Positions 15,163 through 23,990 of a DNA stretch of 64,000 nucleotides are shown here, one piece after another. Under the pieces are notes generated by a model. That model searched no databases and had not been told where the DNA came from. It was given only the letters and a program-made list of their open reading frames with translations. Location of the stretch: assembly GCA_025360585.1 (NCBI GenBank), contig JANYBW010000049.1:62001-126000 (forward strand), written 5' to 3'. Within the stretch, counting starts at the first letter, position 1. Every line of letters begins with the position of its first letter. The position numbers were made by a program, and so were the translations under genes. Origin of the DNA: Actinomycetes bacterium. GTDB lineage: Bacteria; Actinomycetota; Acidimicrobiia; IMCC26256; PALSA-610.

Positions 15163-16851
15163 ATGCATGACTTGATTATTCGCGGCGGGACAGTTGTCGA
15201 TGGAACGGGCTCGGCCCCGGTTCGTGCCGATGTCGCGATCGATAGCGATCGCGTGGTTGCGATCGACGATCTGGCCGGGGTGGGTGCAAAACGTGTGATC
15301 GACGCGGACGGCCGAATCGTGACCCCGGGTTTCGTGGATCTGCATTCACATTTCGATGCGCAGATTGGCTGGGATCCGAACTTGTCGTCGTCGTGTTATC
15401 ACGGAGTCACGAGTGTGCTGATGGGGAACTGTGGTATGTCGTTCGCTCCGCTGCGGCCCGGCGATCACGAGACTCTGGCCCGCATGATGGAATCGGTCGA
15501 AGATATTCCCGGCGATTCGATTATTGCGGGGCTGAATTGGGACTGGGAGAGCTACGGCGAATATTTGGATGCGGTCGATGCGATGCCGAAGGGGCTCAAC
15601 GTTGGCGGCATGGTTGGTCATGTTGCGATGCGGTACTACGTGTCGGGGGAGCGCTCGATTGAAGATTCCGCGCTCAGTGACGACGAACTGTTGGAGCTAC
15701 AACGCGTCGCGACCGAGGCGCTGCAGGCGGGCGCCCTTGGCGTTTCGACCTCGCGTTCGCTCGTGCATCGCGTGCCCGATGGTCGTCACGTACCCGGAAC
15801 TTGGGCCGACGCCCGCGAGCTTGGCGCGCTCGCCGCAGCGTTGAGGTCGGCTCCGGGAGCGATCTTCGAAGGCGCGCCGCGTTTTACGCACGCCGACGGT
15901 TCGACCCCGCGTATCGAAGAAGAAACTCGTATGTTTATTGACGTTGCGCGAACTTCGGGCGCGAACACCACGTTCAATCTTTCGACGTTGGGCAGCGTGC
16001 CCGGCCATTGGCGGAGTGTGTTAGCCGACGCCGCGCGCGCGAATCTCGACGGGCTCCACATTCGGCCGCAAACGACGCCGCGAGCCATCGGCGTGTTGTT
16101 CTCGCTGGCGGCCTCGACACCGTGGGATCGTTCGCCATCGTGGGCCGCGTTGCAGTTTTTGCCGCTTGCGCTGCGGATGGCCGCGTTGCGCGACAGCCTG
16201 CAGCGGGAGGCGCTGATCGCCGACGGCGAAGCGATGGGCCGCGGAATCGACGGGCTGTACGTGATGACTCCAGAACGTGGCGCGCGTTACGAACTTGATC
16301 GCGAGAACACGTTGGTCGCTCGATCTCACCGCAACGGACGCAGCGCAGTCGCGGAGTTCGTCGCGTTGTGTCTTGAACACGATGGCGCAGTCATATTGAA
16401 TTGGCCGGTGCAAAACGGCGACTTTGCTGCGATCGAAGCGATGCTGAACGATCCGAACATCATCATGGGGCTCGCCGACGCGGGCGCGCACGCGACCCAA
16501 ATTATGGACGCCAGCCAAGCGACCTACTTTTTGCAACATTGGGTCCGCGAACGTGAACACTTCACAATCGAAGAGGGTGTGCGACGGCTCACAGGCGACA
16601 CGGCTGAGTTTCTGGGCCTACGCGATCGCGGTATTTTGCGAGTAGGTGCCTACGCAGATGTGAACGTGATCGATTTCGCGGCGTTGCATCTTGAGCTCCC
16701 CGAGATCGTCCACGATTTTCCGGGCGGCGCACCGCGTTACGTACAGCGGGCTCGTGGAATCGACGCGACGGTCGTGAATGGTGCGGTGTTCATGGAAGGG
16801 GGCGAGCCTGCCGGAGCATTGGCGGGCAGGCTCTTGCGAAGGGGCGCCTGA
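15163..16851 (+). CDS. N-acyl-D-amino-acid deacylase family amidohydrolase
   Basis: A 562-residue amidohydrolase. The N-terminal beta domain is followed by the zinc motif H-S-H-F-D-A-Q (near 66), G-N-C-G-M-S-F-A (the cysteine ligand typical of D-aminoacylases), G-H-V-A-M-R and the late D-A-G-A-H-A-T-Q with the catalytic aspartate. The C-terminal strand returns to the beta domain (V-N-V-I-D). The family hydrolyses N-acyl-D-amino acids and related cyclic amides; the exact substrate cannot be set. It converges with the fumarase gene (45-base gap). Confidence 0.88.
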   Translation: MHDLIIRGGTVVDGTGSAPVRADVAIDSDRVVAIDDLAGVGAKRVIDADGRIVTPGFVDLHSHFDAQIGWDPNLSSSCYHGVTSVLMGNCGMSFAPLRPGDHETLARMMESVEDIPGDSIIAGLNWDWESYGEYLDAVDAMPKGLNVGGMVGHVAMRYYVSGERSIEDSALSDDELLELQRVATEALQAGALGVSTSRSLVHRVPDGRHVPGTWADARELGALAAALRSAPGAIFEGAPRFTHADGSTPRIEEETRMFIDVARTSGANTTFNLSTLGSVPGHWRSVLADAARANLDGLHIRPQTTPRAIGVLFSLAASTPWDRSPSWAALQFLPLALRMAALRDSLQREALIADGEAMGRGIDGLYVMTPERGARYELDRENTLVARSHRNGRSAVAEFVALCLEHDGAVILNWPVQNGDFAAIEAMLNDPNIIMGLADAGAHATQIMDASQATYFLQHWVREREHFTIEEGVRRLTGDTAEFLGLRDRGILRVGAYADVNVIDFAALHLELPEIVHDFPGGAPRYVQRARGIDATVVNGAVFMEGGEPAGALAGRLLRRGA

Positions 16852-16896
16852 TCGGAGCAACGGCCATTTGGTGGACCAACAGTCATATCGCGGGAT

Positions 16897-18579
16897 CTAT
16901 TTTTTGATGATGTCGACTTGACGGCCGACCTGTTCGTAGAAGTCGTTGCCTTTGTCATCGACGACGATGAACGCAGGGAAATCAACAACATCGATCATCC
17001 AGATTGCTTCCATGCCGAGCTCCGGATATTCCAGTACCTCAACGTGGGTGATGCAGTCTTGGGCCAACCGTGCCGCGGGGCCGCCGATCGAACCGAGGTA
17101 AAACCCCTTGTGTTTATTGCAGGAATCGGTTACTGCCTTCGAGCGGTTGCCCTTCGCAAGCATCACCATCGAGCCGCCTGCGGCTTGGAATTGCTCGACG
17201 TAACTGTCCATACGGCCGGCGGTCGTGGGGCCAAAGGAGCCGCTGGCGTAGCCCTGCGGGGTCTTTGCGGGCCCCGCGTAATACACCGCGTGATCTTTGA
17301 GGTACTGCGGCATTGACTCGCCCGCATCGAGCCGTTCTTTAATCTTGGCGTGCGCAATGTCGCGGCCCACCACGAGCTTGCCGCGCAACGACAAACGTGT
17401 TGTGACGGGATACTTCGAGAGCTCGGCTCGCACTTCATCCATCGGCCGGTTCAAATCAATCTCGACAACGTTGCTGGCCGCGGCTTCGGCCGCCAACATC
17501 GCATCGGTGACTTCGGGCAAAAACCGCGCCGGATCGAATTCGAGTTGTTCCAAAAACACCCCGTCTTTGGTGATCTTTCCCAATGCCTGACGATCAGCCG
17601 AACAGGACAATGCGATCGCGGCCGGACACGATGCTCCGTGGCGAGGCAGCCGAATGACGCGCACGTCGTGGGCGAAATATTTTCCACCGAACTGTGCGCC
17701 GATTCCGGTCGCTTGCGCGATTTTCAACACCTCGGCTTCGAGCTCGGGAACGCGAATCGCGTGTCCCAGCTTCGAACCCTCGGTGGGCAACGTGTCGAGA
17801 TATTTCGTTGACGCCAACTTTGCAACTTCGAGTGCGTACTCCGCGGAGGTGCCACCAAGTACGACGGCGAGGTGATACGGCGGGCATGCTGAAGTGCCCA
17901 GCAGCCGCAGTTTCTCATCGATCCACTTCGCGAACGACTTTGGGTTTAACAACGCTTTGGTCTCTTGATACATCAAGCTTTTATTGGCCGAACCACCGCC
18001 CTTGGTCATGAACAAGAATTTGTACGCGCCGCCACCCGTCGCTTCGATCTTGATTTCCGCTGGCAAGTTCGTGCCAGTGTTGGTTTCATCCCAGACGGTG
18101 AGTGGTGCCATCTGTGAGTACCGCAGGTTGTCGTGTTGAAAGGTGTCGAAAACGCCGCGTGCGATCGCCGATCGGTCGTCGCCCCTGTCGCCCCTGTCGC
18201 CGGTACCCACGCCAGCAGTCAATACGAACTGGCCCTTTTTGGCTTTGACGATCGCGGTGCCGGTGTCTTGGCAGCCGGGGAGAATTCCACCGGCCGCGAT
18301 TGCCGCGTTCTTCAACAAATCCAGCGCCACGAATTTGTCGTTCGCGGAGGCTTCGGGGTCGTCGAGAATCTTGCGTAGTTGCGCGAGGTGCCCAGCGCGC
18401 AGAAAGTGCGAGATGTCGTGAATCGCCGCAGCGGTAAGGCGCGTGATCGCTTCGGGATCGACCTTCAAAAACTCGTGGCCGTCGACCTCGATAGTCGAGA
18501 CGCCGTCGGTGGTGAGGAGCCGATATTGAGTGTCGTCTTCGGCGAGCGGAAGGACATCTTGGTATTCGAAATCGGCCAT
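16897..18579 (-). CDS. fumA: Class I (iron-sulfur) fumarate hydratase
   Basis: About 560 residues, the size of FumA/FumB. Cysteines expected to bind the [4Fe-4S] cluster are seen in [17 protein letters not shown] and G-A-S-C-P-A-A, along with K-G-G-G-S-A-N-K. The C-terminal domain has G-P-T-T-A-G-R-M-D and K-G-N-R-S. It converts fumarate and malate in the TCA cycle. ATG 18579 is preferred over 18654 because M-A-D-F-E-Y begins the conserved region. A 9-base unit repeated 2.7 times at 18178-18201 encodes a Gly-Asp-Arg insertion (G-D-R-G-D-R-G-D-D) in the N-terminal half. That looks like a recent in-frame slippage event. Confidence 0.93.
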   Translation of the reverse strand: MADFEYQDVLPLAEDDTQYRLLTTDGVSTIEVDGHEFLKVDPEAITRLTAAAIHDISHFLRAGHLAQLRKILDDPEASANDKFVALDLLKNAAIAAGGILPGCQDTGTAIVKAKKGQFVLTAGVGTGDRGDRGDDRSAIARGVFDTFQHDNLRYSQMAPLTVWDETNTGTNLPAEIKIEATGGGAYKFLFMTKGGGSANKSLMYQETKALLNPKSFAKWIDEKLRLLGTSACPPYHLAVVLGGTSAEYALEVAKLASTKYLDTLPTEGSKLGHAIRVPELEAEVLKIAQATGIGAQFGGKYFAHDVRVIRLPRHGASCPAAIALSCSADRQALGKITKDGVFLEQLEFDPARFLPEVTDAMLAAEAAASNVVEIDLNRPMDEVRAELSKYPVTTRLSLRGKLVVGRDIAHAKIKERLDAGESMPQYLKDHAVYYAGPAKTPQGYASGSFGPTTAGRMDSYVEQFQAAGGSMVMLAKGNRSKAVTDSCNKHKGFYLGSIGGPAARLAQDCITHVEVLEYPELGMEAIWMIDVVDFPAFIVVDDKGNDFYEQVGRQVDIIKK

Positions 18580-18679
18580 GGCCTCAGTCTCGCGAACCGA
18601 AGCGGTGCGTCGGGAGTCGTACCGGGCGTCGGGCTGGCCGATCGGGCGCGCCACGGGATAAGGAGAGGTTCATTTGGTG

Positions 18680-19140
18680 ATGGCACGTACATCGAGATTC
18701 TTGGGGGTAGGCCTGGTGGCGGGGTTCGAGGAAACGTTTATGGCATTAACGCCGGTTGGGCAGTAGCTGCGATACCACTCGACCGTCCGGATCTGGTTGC
18801 GATGCCTGCGTGGGGAATCACAACCGGCCGCATCGATGGCGATCCGCACGATTACCTGAACTTCGGTGCGACGGTCTCGAATCTCGGCTGGCATTTCCAA
18901 GATTTTGCCGAATACTCGTTGACCGATATAACGAAATCTCAGATCCAAGTGTCGGGCAAGCAAGTATTTTGTTTAGCTCCCACCAATTTGGTCGACACGA
19001 CGATCAAGGGCGCGCTCCTCAACCCGTCGTCGATCGGCTTGACCACCGCGTGCGGTGGCGAAACAGCCCTGTGGGTTCGGGAGGTTCTGCCGAGCGGCTT
19101 GGGCGATACCACGGCCAGAGTCCGCACGGCAACCAGCCGC
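18680..19140 (+). pseudogene. Decayed lysyl-oxidase-family gene
   Basis: ATG 18680, preceded by AAGGAGAGG, opens a short signal-peptide-like frame (M-A-R-T-S-R-F-L-G-V-G-L-V-A-G) that soon stops. About 60 bases on, another frame carries D-R-P-D-L-V-A-M-P-A-W-G-I, D-Y-L-N-F-G-A-T-V, W-H-F-Q-D-F-A-E-Y-S-L, S-G-K-Q-V-F-C-L-A-P-T and A-L-W-V-R-E-V-L-P-S-G-L-G-D. I recognise these blocks from bacterial lysyl-oxidase-like proteins. The segment that normally lies between the second and third blocks is missing, and the end is lost. So this is a remnant with frameshift and internal deletion. Family assignment is from memory of the motifs. Confidence 0.55.
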
Positions 19141-19159
19141 GAGGACATAGTCTCAAACT

Positions 19160-20392
19160 ATGAGCGGATACAGAACCGATGCAGTAGCGACACCGGCCAA
19201 CGACATTGGCGAATTCGACCCCATGAGCGCCTTGTTTTCGATGGAGGCCGCCGCCGATCCGCTGCCGCACTACGCAATAATTCGCGAACGGTGTCCGGTG
19301 GCAAAGACGCCGTCGATGCTCGGCGACGGCGGAAGCGATAACTGGCTGTTGTCGACCTATGAAGATGTGATGTGGGCGCTAAAACATCCCGAAGTGTTCT
19401 CGTCTTCGCCGGAAGCGGTCAACGTTGGCCAGGAACACAACCTGATTCCGTTGCAGGTCGACCCGCCCGAACACGCGAAGTATCGCCGCGTGCTCGATCC
19501 CGAATTTTCCCCCAAACGTATGGCCGCGATCGAAGACGATGTGCGAACGCTGGTTGGTGAAATTATTGATCGGTTTGTTGCCGATGGTGCTACTGATTTC
19601 CATGAAGAGTTCGCGACCCCGGTTCCTTCGACCGTGTTTCTACGACTGATGGGTATGCCCCAAACTGATCTTCCTCAACTGTTGCAGTGGCGCGACGACA
19701 CGATCCGCCCGAACGTGGAACCCGGCGACATGCAAGGCGCGCAACGGATACGCGAAGCGACAGGGCGTGCGATCACCCAATATTTTGAAGCTTCGATTGC
19801 ATTGCGGCGCGAGCAACCCGACGACAATTTGTTGTCGCGCATCGTGCACGCTGAAGTAGCCGGGCGTTCGTTCACTGATGATGAACTCCTCGGCATTTGT
19901 CATTTGTTGATGCTCGCGGGGCTCGACACGGTGACCGCAACGCTCGATTGCATGATTGCGTATCTCGCTCGCAATCCCGAACAACGGCAGTTGCTCGTGG
20001 ATCGCCCGGAGCTACTCGATGGCGCGATCGAAGAAATGTTGCGCACCGAAACTCCTGTCGCCGTCGTTGCTCGCGTCGTGAAACAAGAACATGAGATGCG
20101 CGGCTGCGTGCTGAAACCTGGCGACAGTGTCACGATTGGAATCGGCCCGGCCAACGGCGACGAGGAATTCACCGATCCGATGCGCGTCGATTTTGAGCGC
20201 GATGGAAACCGTCATCTTGCTTTTGGTGCTGGCCCCCATCGTTGCCTCGGCTCACATCTCGCGCGCATGGAATTGCGAATCGCCATCGAGGAATTCCACA
20301 AGCGGATTCCGAACTATTCGATCCCCGACGGTGTGGAGATCATGTACTCGCCCGCGATCCGTCAAGCATTTGGGCTGCCGCTGCAGTGGTAA
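19160..20392 (+). CDS. Cytochrome P450
   Basis: A 410-residue class I P450 with A-G-L-D-T in the I helix, the E-x-x-R motif as E-M-L-R, and heme loop F-G-A-G-P-H-R-C-L-G carrying the cysteine ligand. The N-terminal region has H-Y-A-I-I-R-E-R-C-P-V, typical of soluble bacterial P450s, and no membrane anchor. It follows the lysyl oxidase remnant closely and is convergent with a DapB-like dehydrogenase. It differs clearly from the P450 at 11380-12621, so the two are not recent duplicates. The substrate is unknown; no ferredoxin gene is nearby. Confidence 0.95.
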   Translation: MSGYRTDAVATPANDIGEFDPMSALFSMEAAADPLPHYAIIRERCPVAKTPSMLGDGGSDNWLLSTYEDVMWALKHPEVFSSSPEAVNVGQEHNLIPLQVDPPEHAKYRRVLDPEFSPKRMAAIEDDVRTLVGEIIDRFVADGATDFHEEFATPVPSTVFLRLMGMPQTDLPQLLQWRDDTIRPNVEPGDMQGAQRIREATGRAITQYFEASIALRREQPDDNLLSRIVHAEVAGRSFTDDELLGICHLLMLAGLDTVTATLDCMIAYLARNPEQRQLLVDRPELLDGAIEEMLRTETPVAVVARVVKQEHEMRGCVLKPGDSVTIGIGPANGDEEFTDPMRVDFERDGNRHLAFGAGPHRCLGSHLARMELRIAIEEFHKRIPNYSIPDGVEIMYSPAIRQAFGLPLQW

Positions 20393-20438
20393 CGCGTGCG
20401 GGGCTCGTGGAGATCTCGCCGCAGAAAAACGGCGCGCA

Positions 20439-21503
20439 CTAGCTGCGCATCAAGCCGCGGCCGGGAATAAGCGGTAAGTCCATCACGCTCAGCAAGCCCG
20501 GTTTCGCAGCTACGACGGCAGGAATCGCGTTCACGAGGCGGGCCGCGGTGCCGACTAGGCCCGCGGTGTTGTGATCGCCATCTTCGCCCATCATCTGGAG
20601 ATCCATCGTGTACGTCGGTGAACCGCTCACGATGATGCGGTAGCCGCTATGGCCGACTGGCTGCGGCCACGCGGGCGCGAAATCATCGGCGAGACGCGTG
20701 ACGTGTTCGAGAATGATTCGAGGCTCACCACCGACAATGCCTTGCACCTCGAAACGAACCGCGCCCATCGTTCCCGCTTTGATCGCGCCAAAACCAAGAT
20801 CCAAATCGCGTGGGCTCGGGAACTTCTCTACGACTTCGCGGATTTCGTCGAGCTCCACGCCAAGGCCCGCCGCTACTTGTTTGACGACGCCGCCCCACGC
20901 GAAAGTGATGACTCCGGGGCTCAACAACAATGGGGTGCTGTCGAGTTCGGTGCCAAAACCCATCGTGTCGAAGAGCACCTGCGGTTGCGCGTACGTCGCG
21001 TAGTTGACGATCTCCATCATGCGTACGGTGTCGATGCGCTCGCACTGGCCGGTGAGTGCCAGCGGCAAGAGATCATTGGCCCATCCCGGATCGATGCCCG
21101 ATGTAAAACACGAAACGCCAGCATCCATGCAGGCTTCCTCGAGCGGACGGCGCATGCCGCTACCAACGTGCGGTGGATAGATCAGTGGCACGACCGAACT
21201 GCTCACAATGTTCTTGCCGCTGCGTGCAATCTTTGCCATATCCGCGATGGCTTCGAGCGGACGTAAATCCGCGGTCGCGGTGTAGCACACACAATCGGCG
21301 TCGAGCGCGAGCAACGCGTCGATATCGTTCGTCGCCGGCACTCCGATTGATCCGATGCCGACGAGTTCTCCAGCATCCTTGCCGACCTTGTTGTCGCTGT
21401 GCACCCACAGGCCCACGAGCTCAATTTCAGGATGCTGAGCCAACAACCGAACTGCGTGCGTGCCGACGTTGCCGGTGCTCCACTGAATAACGCGAAAAGT
21501 CAT
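20439..21503 (-). CDS. DapB-like NAD(P)H-dependent dehydrogenase (dihydrodipicolinate reductase N-terminal domain)
   Basis: About 354 residues from ATG 21503. The upstream extension to 21665 has no family character. The start is a Rossmann fold, V-I-Q-W-S-T-G-N-V-G, followed by L-V-G-L-W-V-H-S and a D-C-V-C-Y-T-A-T segment. This matches the actinobacterial family labelled dihydrodipicolinate reductase or 2,4-diaminopentanoate dehydrogenase-like, found next to P450 and lipid genes. It is not true DapB, which is shorter (near 250 residues). The role is probably oxidation or reduction of an amino or keto substrate (inference). Confidence 0.8.
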   Translation of the reverse strand: MTFRVIQWSTGNVGTHAVRLLAQHPEIELVGLWVHSDNKVGKDAGELVGIGSIGVPATNDIDALLALDADCVCYTATADLRPLEAIADMAKIARSGKNIVSSSVVPLIYPPHVGSGMRRPLEEACMDAGVSCFTSGIDPGWANDLLPLALTGQCERIDTVRMMEIVNYATYAQPQVLFDTMGFGTELDSTPLLLSPGVITFAWGGVVKQVAAGLGVELDEIREVVEKFPSPRDLDLGFGAIKAGTMGAVRFEVQGIVGGEPRIILEHVTRLADDFAPAWPQPVGHSGYRIIVSGSPTYTMDLQMMGEDGDHNTAGLVGTAARLVNAIPAVVAAKPGLLSVMDLPLIPGRGLMRS

Positions 21504-21579
21504 AGCGCAGAACGTAGCGGACTGTGGGCCTCCCGTCGTGGCCGCTGAGGTGTCACTGGTGGATGTGCGCCGCTCGGCA

Positions 21580-22626
21580 TCAGTCCGTTGGGTGTGGCAA
21601 CGCGGTTGCCGCACTCCAGGCTTCGTTGATATTGGATTCGGAAATGTCGATGACATCGGCGGCACTGTGCCAGAGGTTCTCAGCTCTGGTGTAGTCGCGC
21701 AAGTTGACGAGCGCTTCGTGAAATTGGGTTTTCATGACGCCGAGATCTTCAGGATTCGCTCGTAGTCCGGTTCGGCGTACGATTGAATCGACCCACTCGG
21801 CATTGTTGTTTTGGATCGTAGCGAACGTGATCGACCCGAGCGCTACCAACTCGCCGTGTACGTGGTGTGCCCTCGTGGCGCGTTCGTAGCTGTACGCAAA
21901 GAAATGTTCTGAGCCTTCTTCGAAGCGTGCGTGTCCAGCTTCGGCGCACGCAGCGCCGATTGCTTGGGTCGCCGCGGCGAGGAAGCGCACGCCGACGGTG
22001 CTGACGGCATTCAGATCGGCGGTAGCCGCATCGAGTTCGCGCAGGAGCGTTGTGGCGAGATCGGCAAGGTCGTCGCGCCATGGATGCGCGACGATTTCGT
22101 CCGCGACAGTGCGTTGCCAATCCCACATCGCGGTGTGGCAACTCAGAATGTCGCCGACACCAGCGCGATTGAGCCGTTTCGGGGCGCTTTGAATCAGTGG
22201 GATATCGATCACCACCAGTTCGGGTTGCGCATCGCCAACGTAACGAACGCTGCCGTTGATCCGAACGCCCACCTCGCGTGTAAATGCCGCGTCCACCGAA
22301 AGAATCGACGGGATCTGAATGAGCCGCTTGCCGCTGGTCCACGCGATGAATTTTGCAGTGTCCATTGCAGTGCCGCCGCCGATTCCGACCACAACCTCAC
22401 TGGTGTCGGGCTCCTGCGCGGCGAGGGATTTGAGGTGTTGCTCGTCCATGTTTGTATTGATGACCAGTCGGTTGGGCTTCGGAAGTTTGCCCGCGATGCT
22501 TTGCCACGGGGGATCGTTCACGACTGCGGTAAACGATGCGAGCCCGTCGAGCACCGTGGCGGTATCGATTTCTTGCATGGGTGCGGGGGTGCCAATAATC
22601 GGGAATTTCCACCCCCCGAAGTTCAT
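21580..22626 (-). CDS. Iron-containing alcohol dehydrogenase (glycerol-1-phosphate / dehydroquinate synthase-like)
   Basis: A 348-residue protein with the nucleotide motif G-I-G-G-G-T-A-M-D-T-A-K and metal ligands expected in G-V-G-D-I-L-S, G-S-E-H-F-F and H-H-V-H-G-E-L-V. The family also includes sn-glycerol-1-phosphate dehydrogenase (AraM/EgsA), which this sequence resembles. The ATG at 22626 lies in a 14-base tandem duplication that also contains a second, out-of-frame ATG 14 bases upstream. It is divergent from the ROK regulator and probably belongs to the same sugar cluster, oxidising or reducing a sugar phosphate (inference). Confidence 0.85.
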   Translation of the reverse strand: MNFGGWKFPIIGTPAPMQEIDTATVLDGLASFTAVVNDPPWQSIAGKLPKPNRLVINTNMDEQHLKSLAAQEPDTSEVVVGIGGGTAMDTAKFIAWTSGKRLIQIPSILSVDAAFTREVGVRINGSVRYVGDAQPELVVIDIPLIQSAPKRLNRAGVGDILSCHTAMWDWQRTVADEIVAHPWRDDLADLATTLLRELDAATADLNAVSTVGVRFLAAATQAIGAACAEAGHARFEEGSEHFFAYSYERATRAHHVHGELVALGSITFATIQNNNAEWVDSIVRRTGLRANPEDLGVMKTQFHEALVNLRDYTRAENLWHSAADVIDISESNINEAWSAATALPHPTD

Positions 22627-22648
22627 GTTGACTCGTTCATGTTGACTC
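22621..22648. repeat. 14-bp tandem duplication over a start codon
   Basis: GTTCATGTTGACTC occurs twice back to back. On the minus strand each unit contains an ATG; the proximal one starts the iron alcohol dehydrogenase. The distal one opens a frame of only a few codons, so it may act as a decoy start. Confidence 0.95.
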
Positions 22649-22718
22649 GGTCGTGACGGGTGCAGAGATATCGTCGATATCCATCGTAAGTAAAGGTTCC
22701 TAATCTATTGTCCGCTCC

Positions 22719-23990
22719 GTGAGCAATCAACCCGGGTTCGCAGCGTCCCAAGGTTCTAGTGGTTCGGTGCCAAGCAGCTTTCCACCCGGCGTGCCGTCGT
22801 TGCTGCGCGAGCTCAACGAGCGGCGGGTCCTTGAAGCTTTGCGCTCGGGTGCGCCGCTTTCTCGGGCCGAAATTGCGCGGCGCGCGGGGCTCTCGAAACC
22901 GACGGTTGGCCTTGCGATTCAGAATCTTCAAGCCGCGGGCCTCGTGTATCCGAGTGGTGCCGAAGGTGGCCGTTCGGGACGGTCCGGCGTGTTGTACGAA
23001 CCAGTGCAGGATGCTGCATTTGTAATCGCGCTCGAAGTCACGTCGCTCGTCGTGCGTGGAGTCGTTGCGGATCTTGCGGGCCGGACGGTGCATGAGGCCG
23101 AAACGCGTCTTGGCGCGTTGTCGCTGTTTGAAGTTGGCGTAGCGCTGGGCACCGTCACTGATGAATTACTGGGTGCGATTCCGGTGGGTAACGAGTCGGT
23201 TGCGGCCACCATTGTCGCGACGCCAGGAGTTATCGATCCCACATCGGGCTATCTCACAATGCTCGGTGAACTCACGATGCTGGGAGAAACGGCCGTGGGT
23301 CTCATAAATCTCAACGTACAGGACGCGCTTTCAAACCGATTGCGACTCGATGTTCGAGTTGAAAACGACGTGAACCTTGCCACCATCGGCGAACTCGCCG
23401 CGGGTCTCGGGAGGGGGGTTCGCGCCTTCGCCGTGCTTTCGCTCGGCGTGGGTTTGGGAGCCGGTCTTGTACTCGAGGGCTCGCTGCATCGCGGTCAACG
23501 CGGTGCAGCGGGCGAAATCGATGGAATTCCGATGGCCCGATTCGTGCCCGGCATGGATCTGAGCTTCGATGGAATTTCCGCGCTCGCAACAGCTTCGGTG
23601 ACCGAATGCGTGGTTGAAGGCAGGCACACCACCTTGGAACTGCCAGTCTACGCGCTCGATGTCTTTGATGCGGCGCGTGCCGGCGATGCTGTCGCACGCG
23701 AGATCGTGGCAACCGTGGCGCGCTGGGTCGCGTTTTACGCCGCGACATTGGCTGCGGTCACCGGTGTCGAGCTCGTGATTCTGGCTGGTGAATTGGCGCA
23801 GTATCGTGACCTGCTGGTCGATCCGGTCGCGGATCAACTGCGCGACTGGGGTGGCCCAGTTCCGATTATTAGGTGTTCAACCTTGGGGAATCGCGCCGTC
23901 CTGCAAGGCGCGGTTTCGGTCGCTTTGGAACTCGCGTTAGATCGGGTTTTTGTGAACCGAACAATTCAACACGAGACGACTACGGCGTGA
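22719..23990 (+). CDS. ROK family transcriptional regulator
   Basis: A 423-residue protein starting at GTG 22719. Residues about 25-85 are a winged helix-turn-helix (L-S-R-A-E-I-A-R-R-A-G-L-S-K-P-T-V). The rest is a ROK sugar-kinase-like fold with E-N-D-V-N-L-A and L-G-V-G-L-G-A-G. The zinc-binding C-x-C-G-x(2)-G-C-x-E element usual in ROK proteins is absent: the stretch after G-A-A-G-E-I-D-G-I-P has no cysteines. So it is an atypical member. It heads an operon of DegT aminotransferase, GH4 and sugar kinase, whose expression it likely controls in response to a sugar. The next gene overlaps its stop (TGATG). Confidence 0.9.
   Translation: MSNQPGFAASQGSSGSVPSSFPPGVPSLLRELNERRVLEALRSGAPLSRAEIARRAGLSKPTVGLAIQNLQAAGLVYPSGAEGGRSGRSGVLYEPVQDAAFVIALEVTSLVVRGVVADLAGRTVHEAETRLGALSLFEVGVALGTVTDELLGAIPVGNESVAATIVATPGVIDPTSGYLTMLGELTMLGETAVGLINLNVQDALSNRLRLDVRVENDVNLATIGELAAGLGRGVRAFAVLSLGVGLGAGLVLEGSLHRGQRGAAGEIDGIPMARFVPGMDLSFDGISALATASVTECVVEGRHTTLELPVYALDVFDAARAGDAVAREIVATVARWVAFYAATLAAVTGVELVILAGELAQYRDLLVDPVADQLRDWGGPVPIIRCSTLGNRAVLQGAVSVALELALDRVFVNRTIQHETTTA

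Noticed and set aside
18379-19341. A 320-codon plus-strand gene
   Set aside because: The first third is antisense to fumarase and the last part is antisense or out of frame to the P450; only the middle carries lysyl-oxidase-like blocks, so it is treated as a pseudogene.
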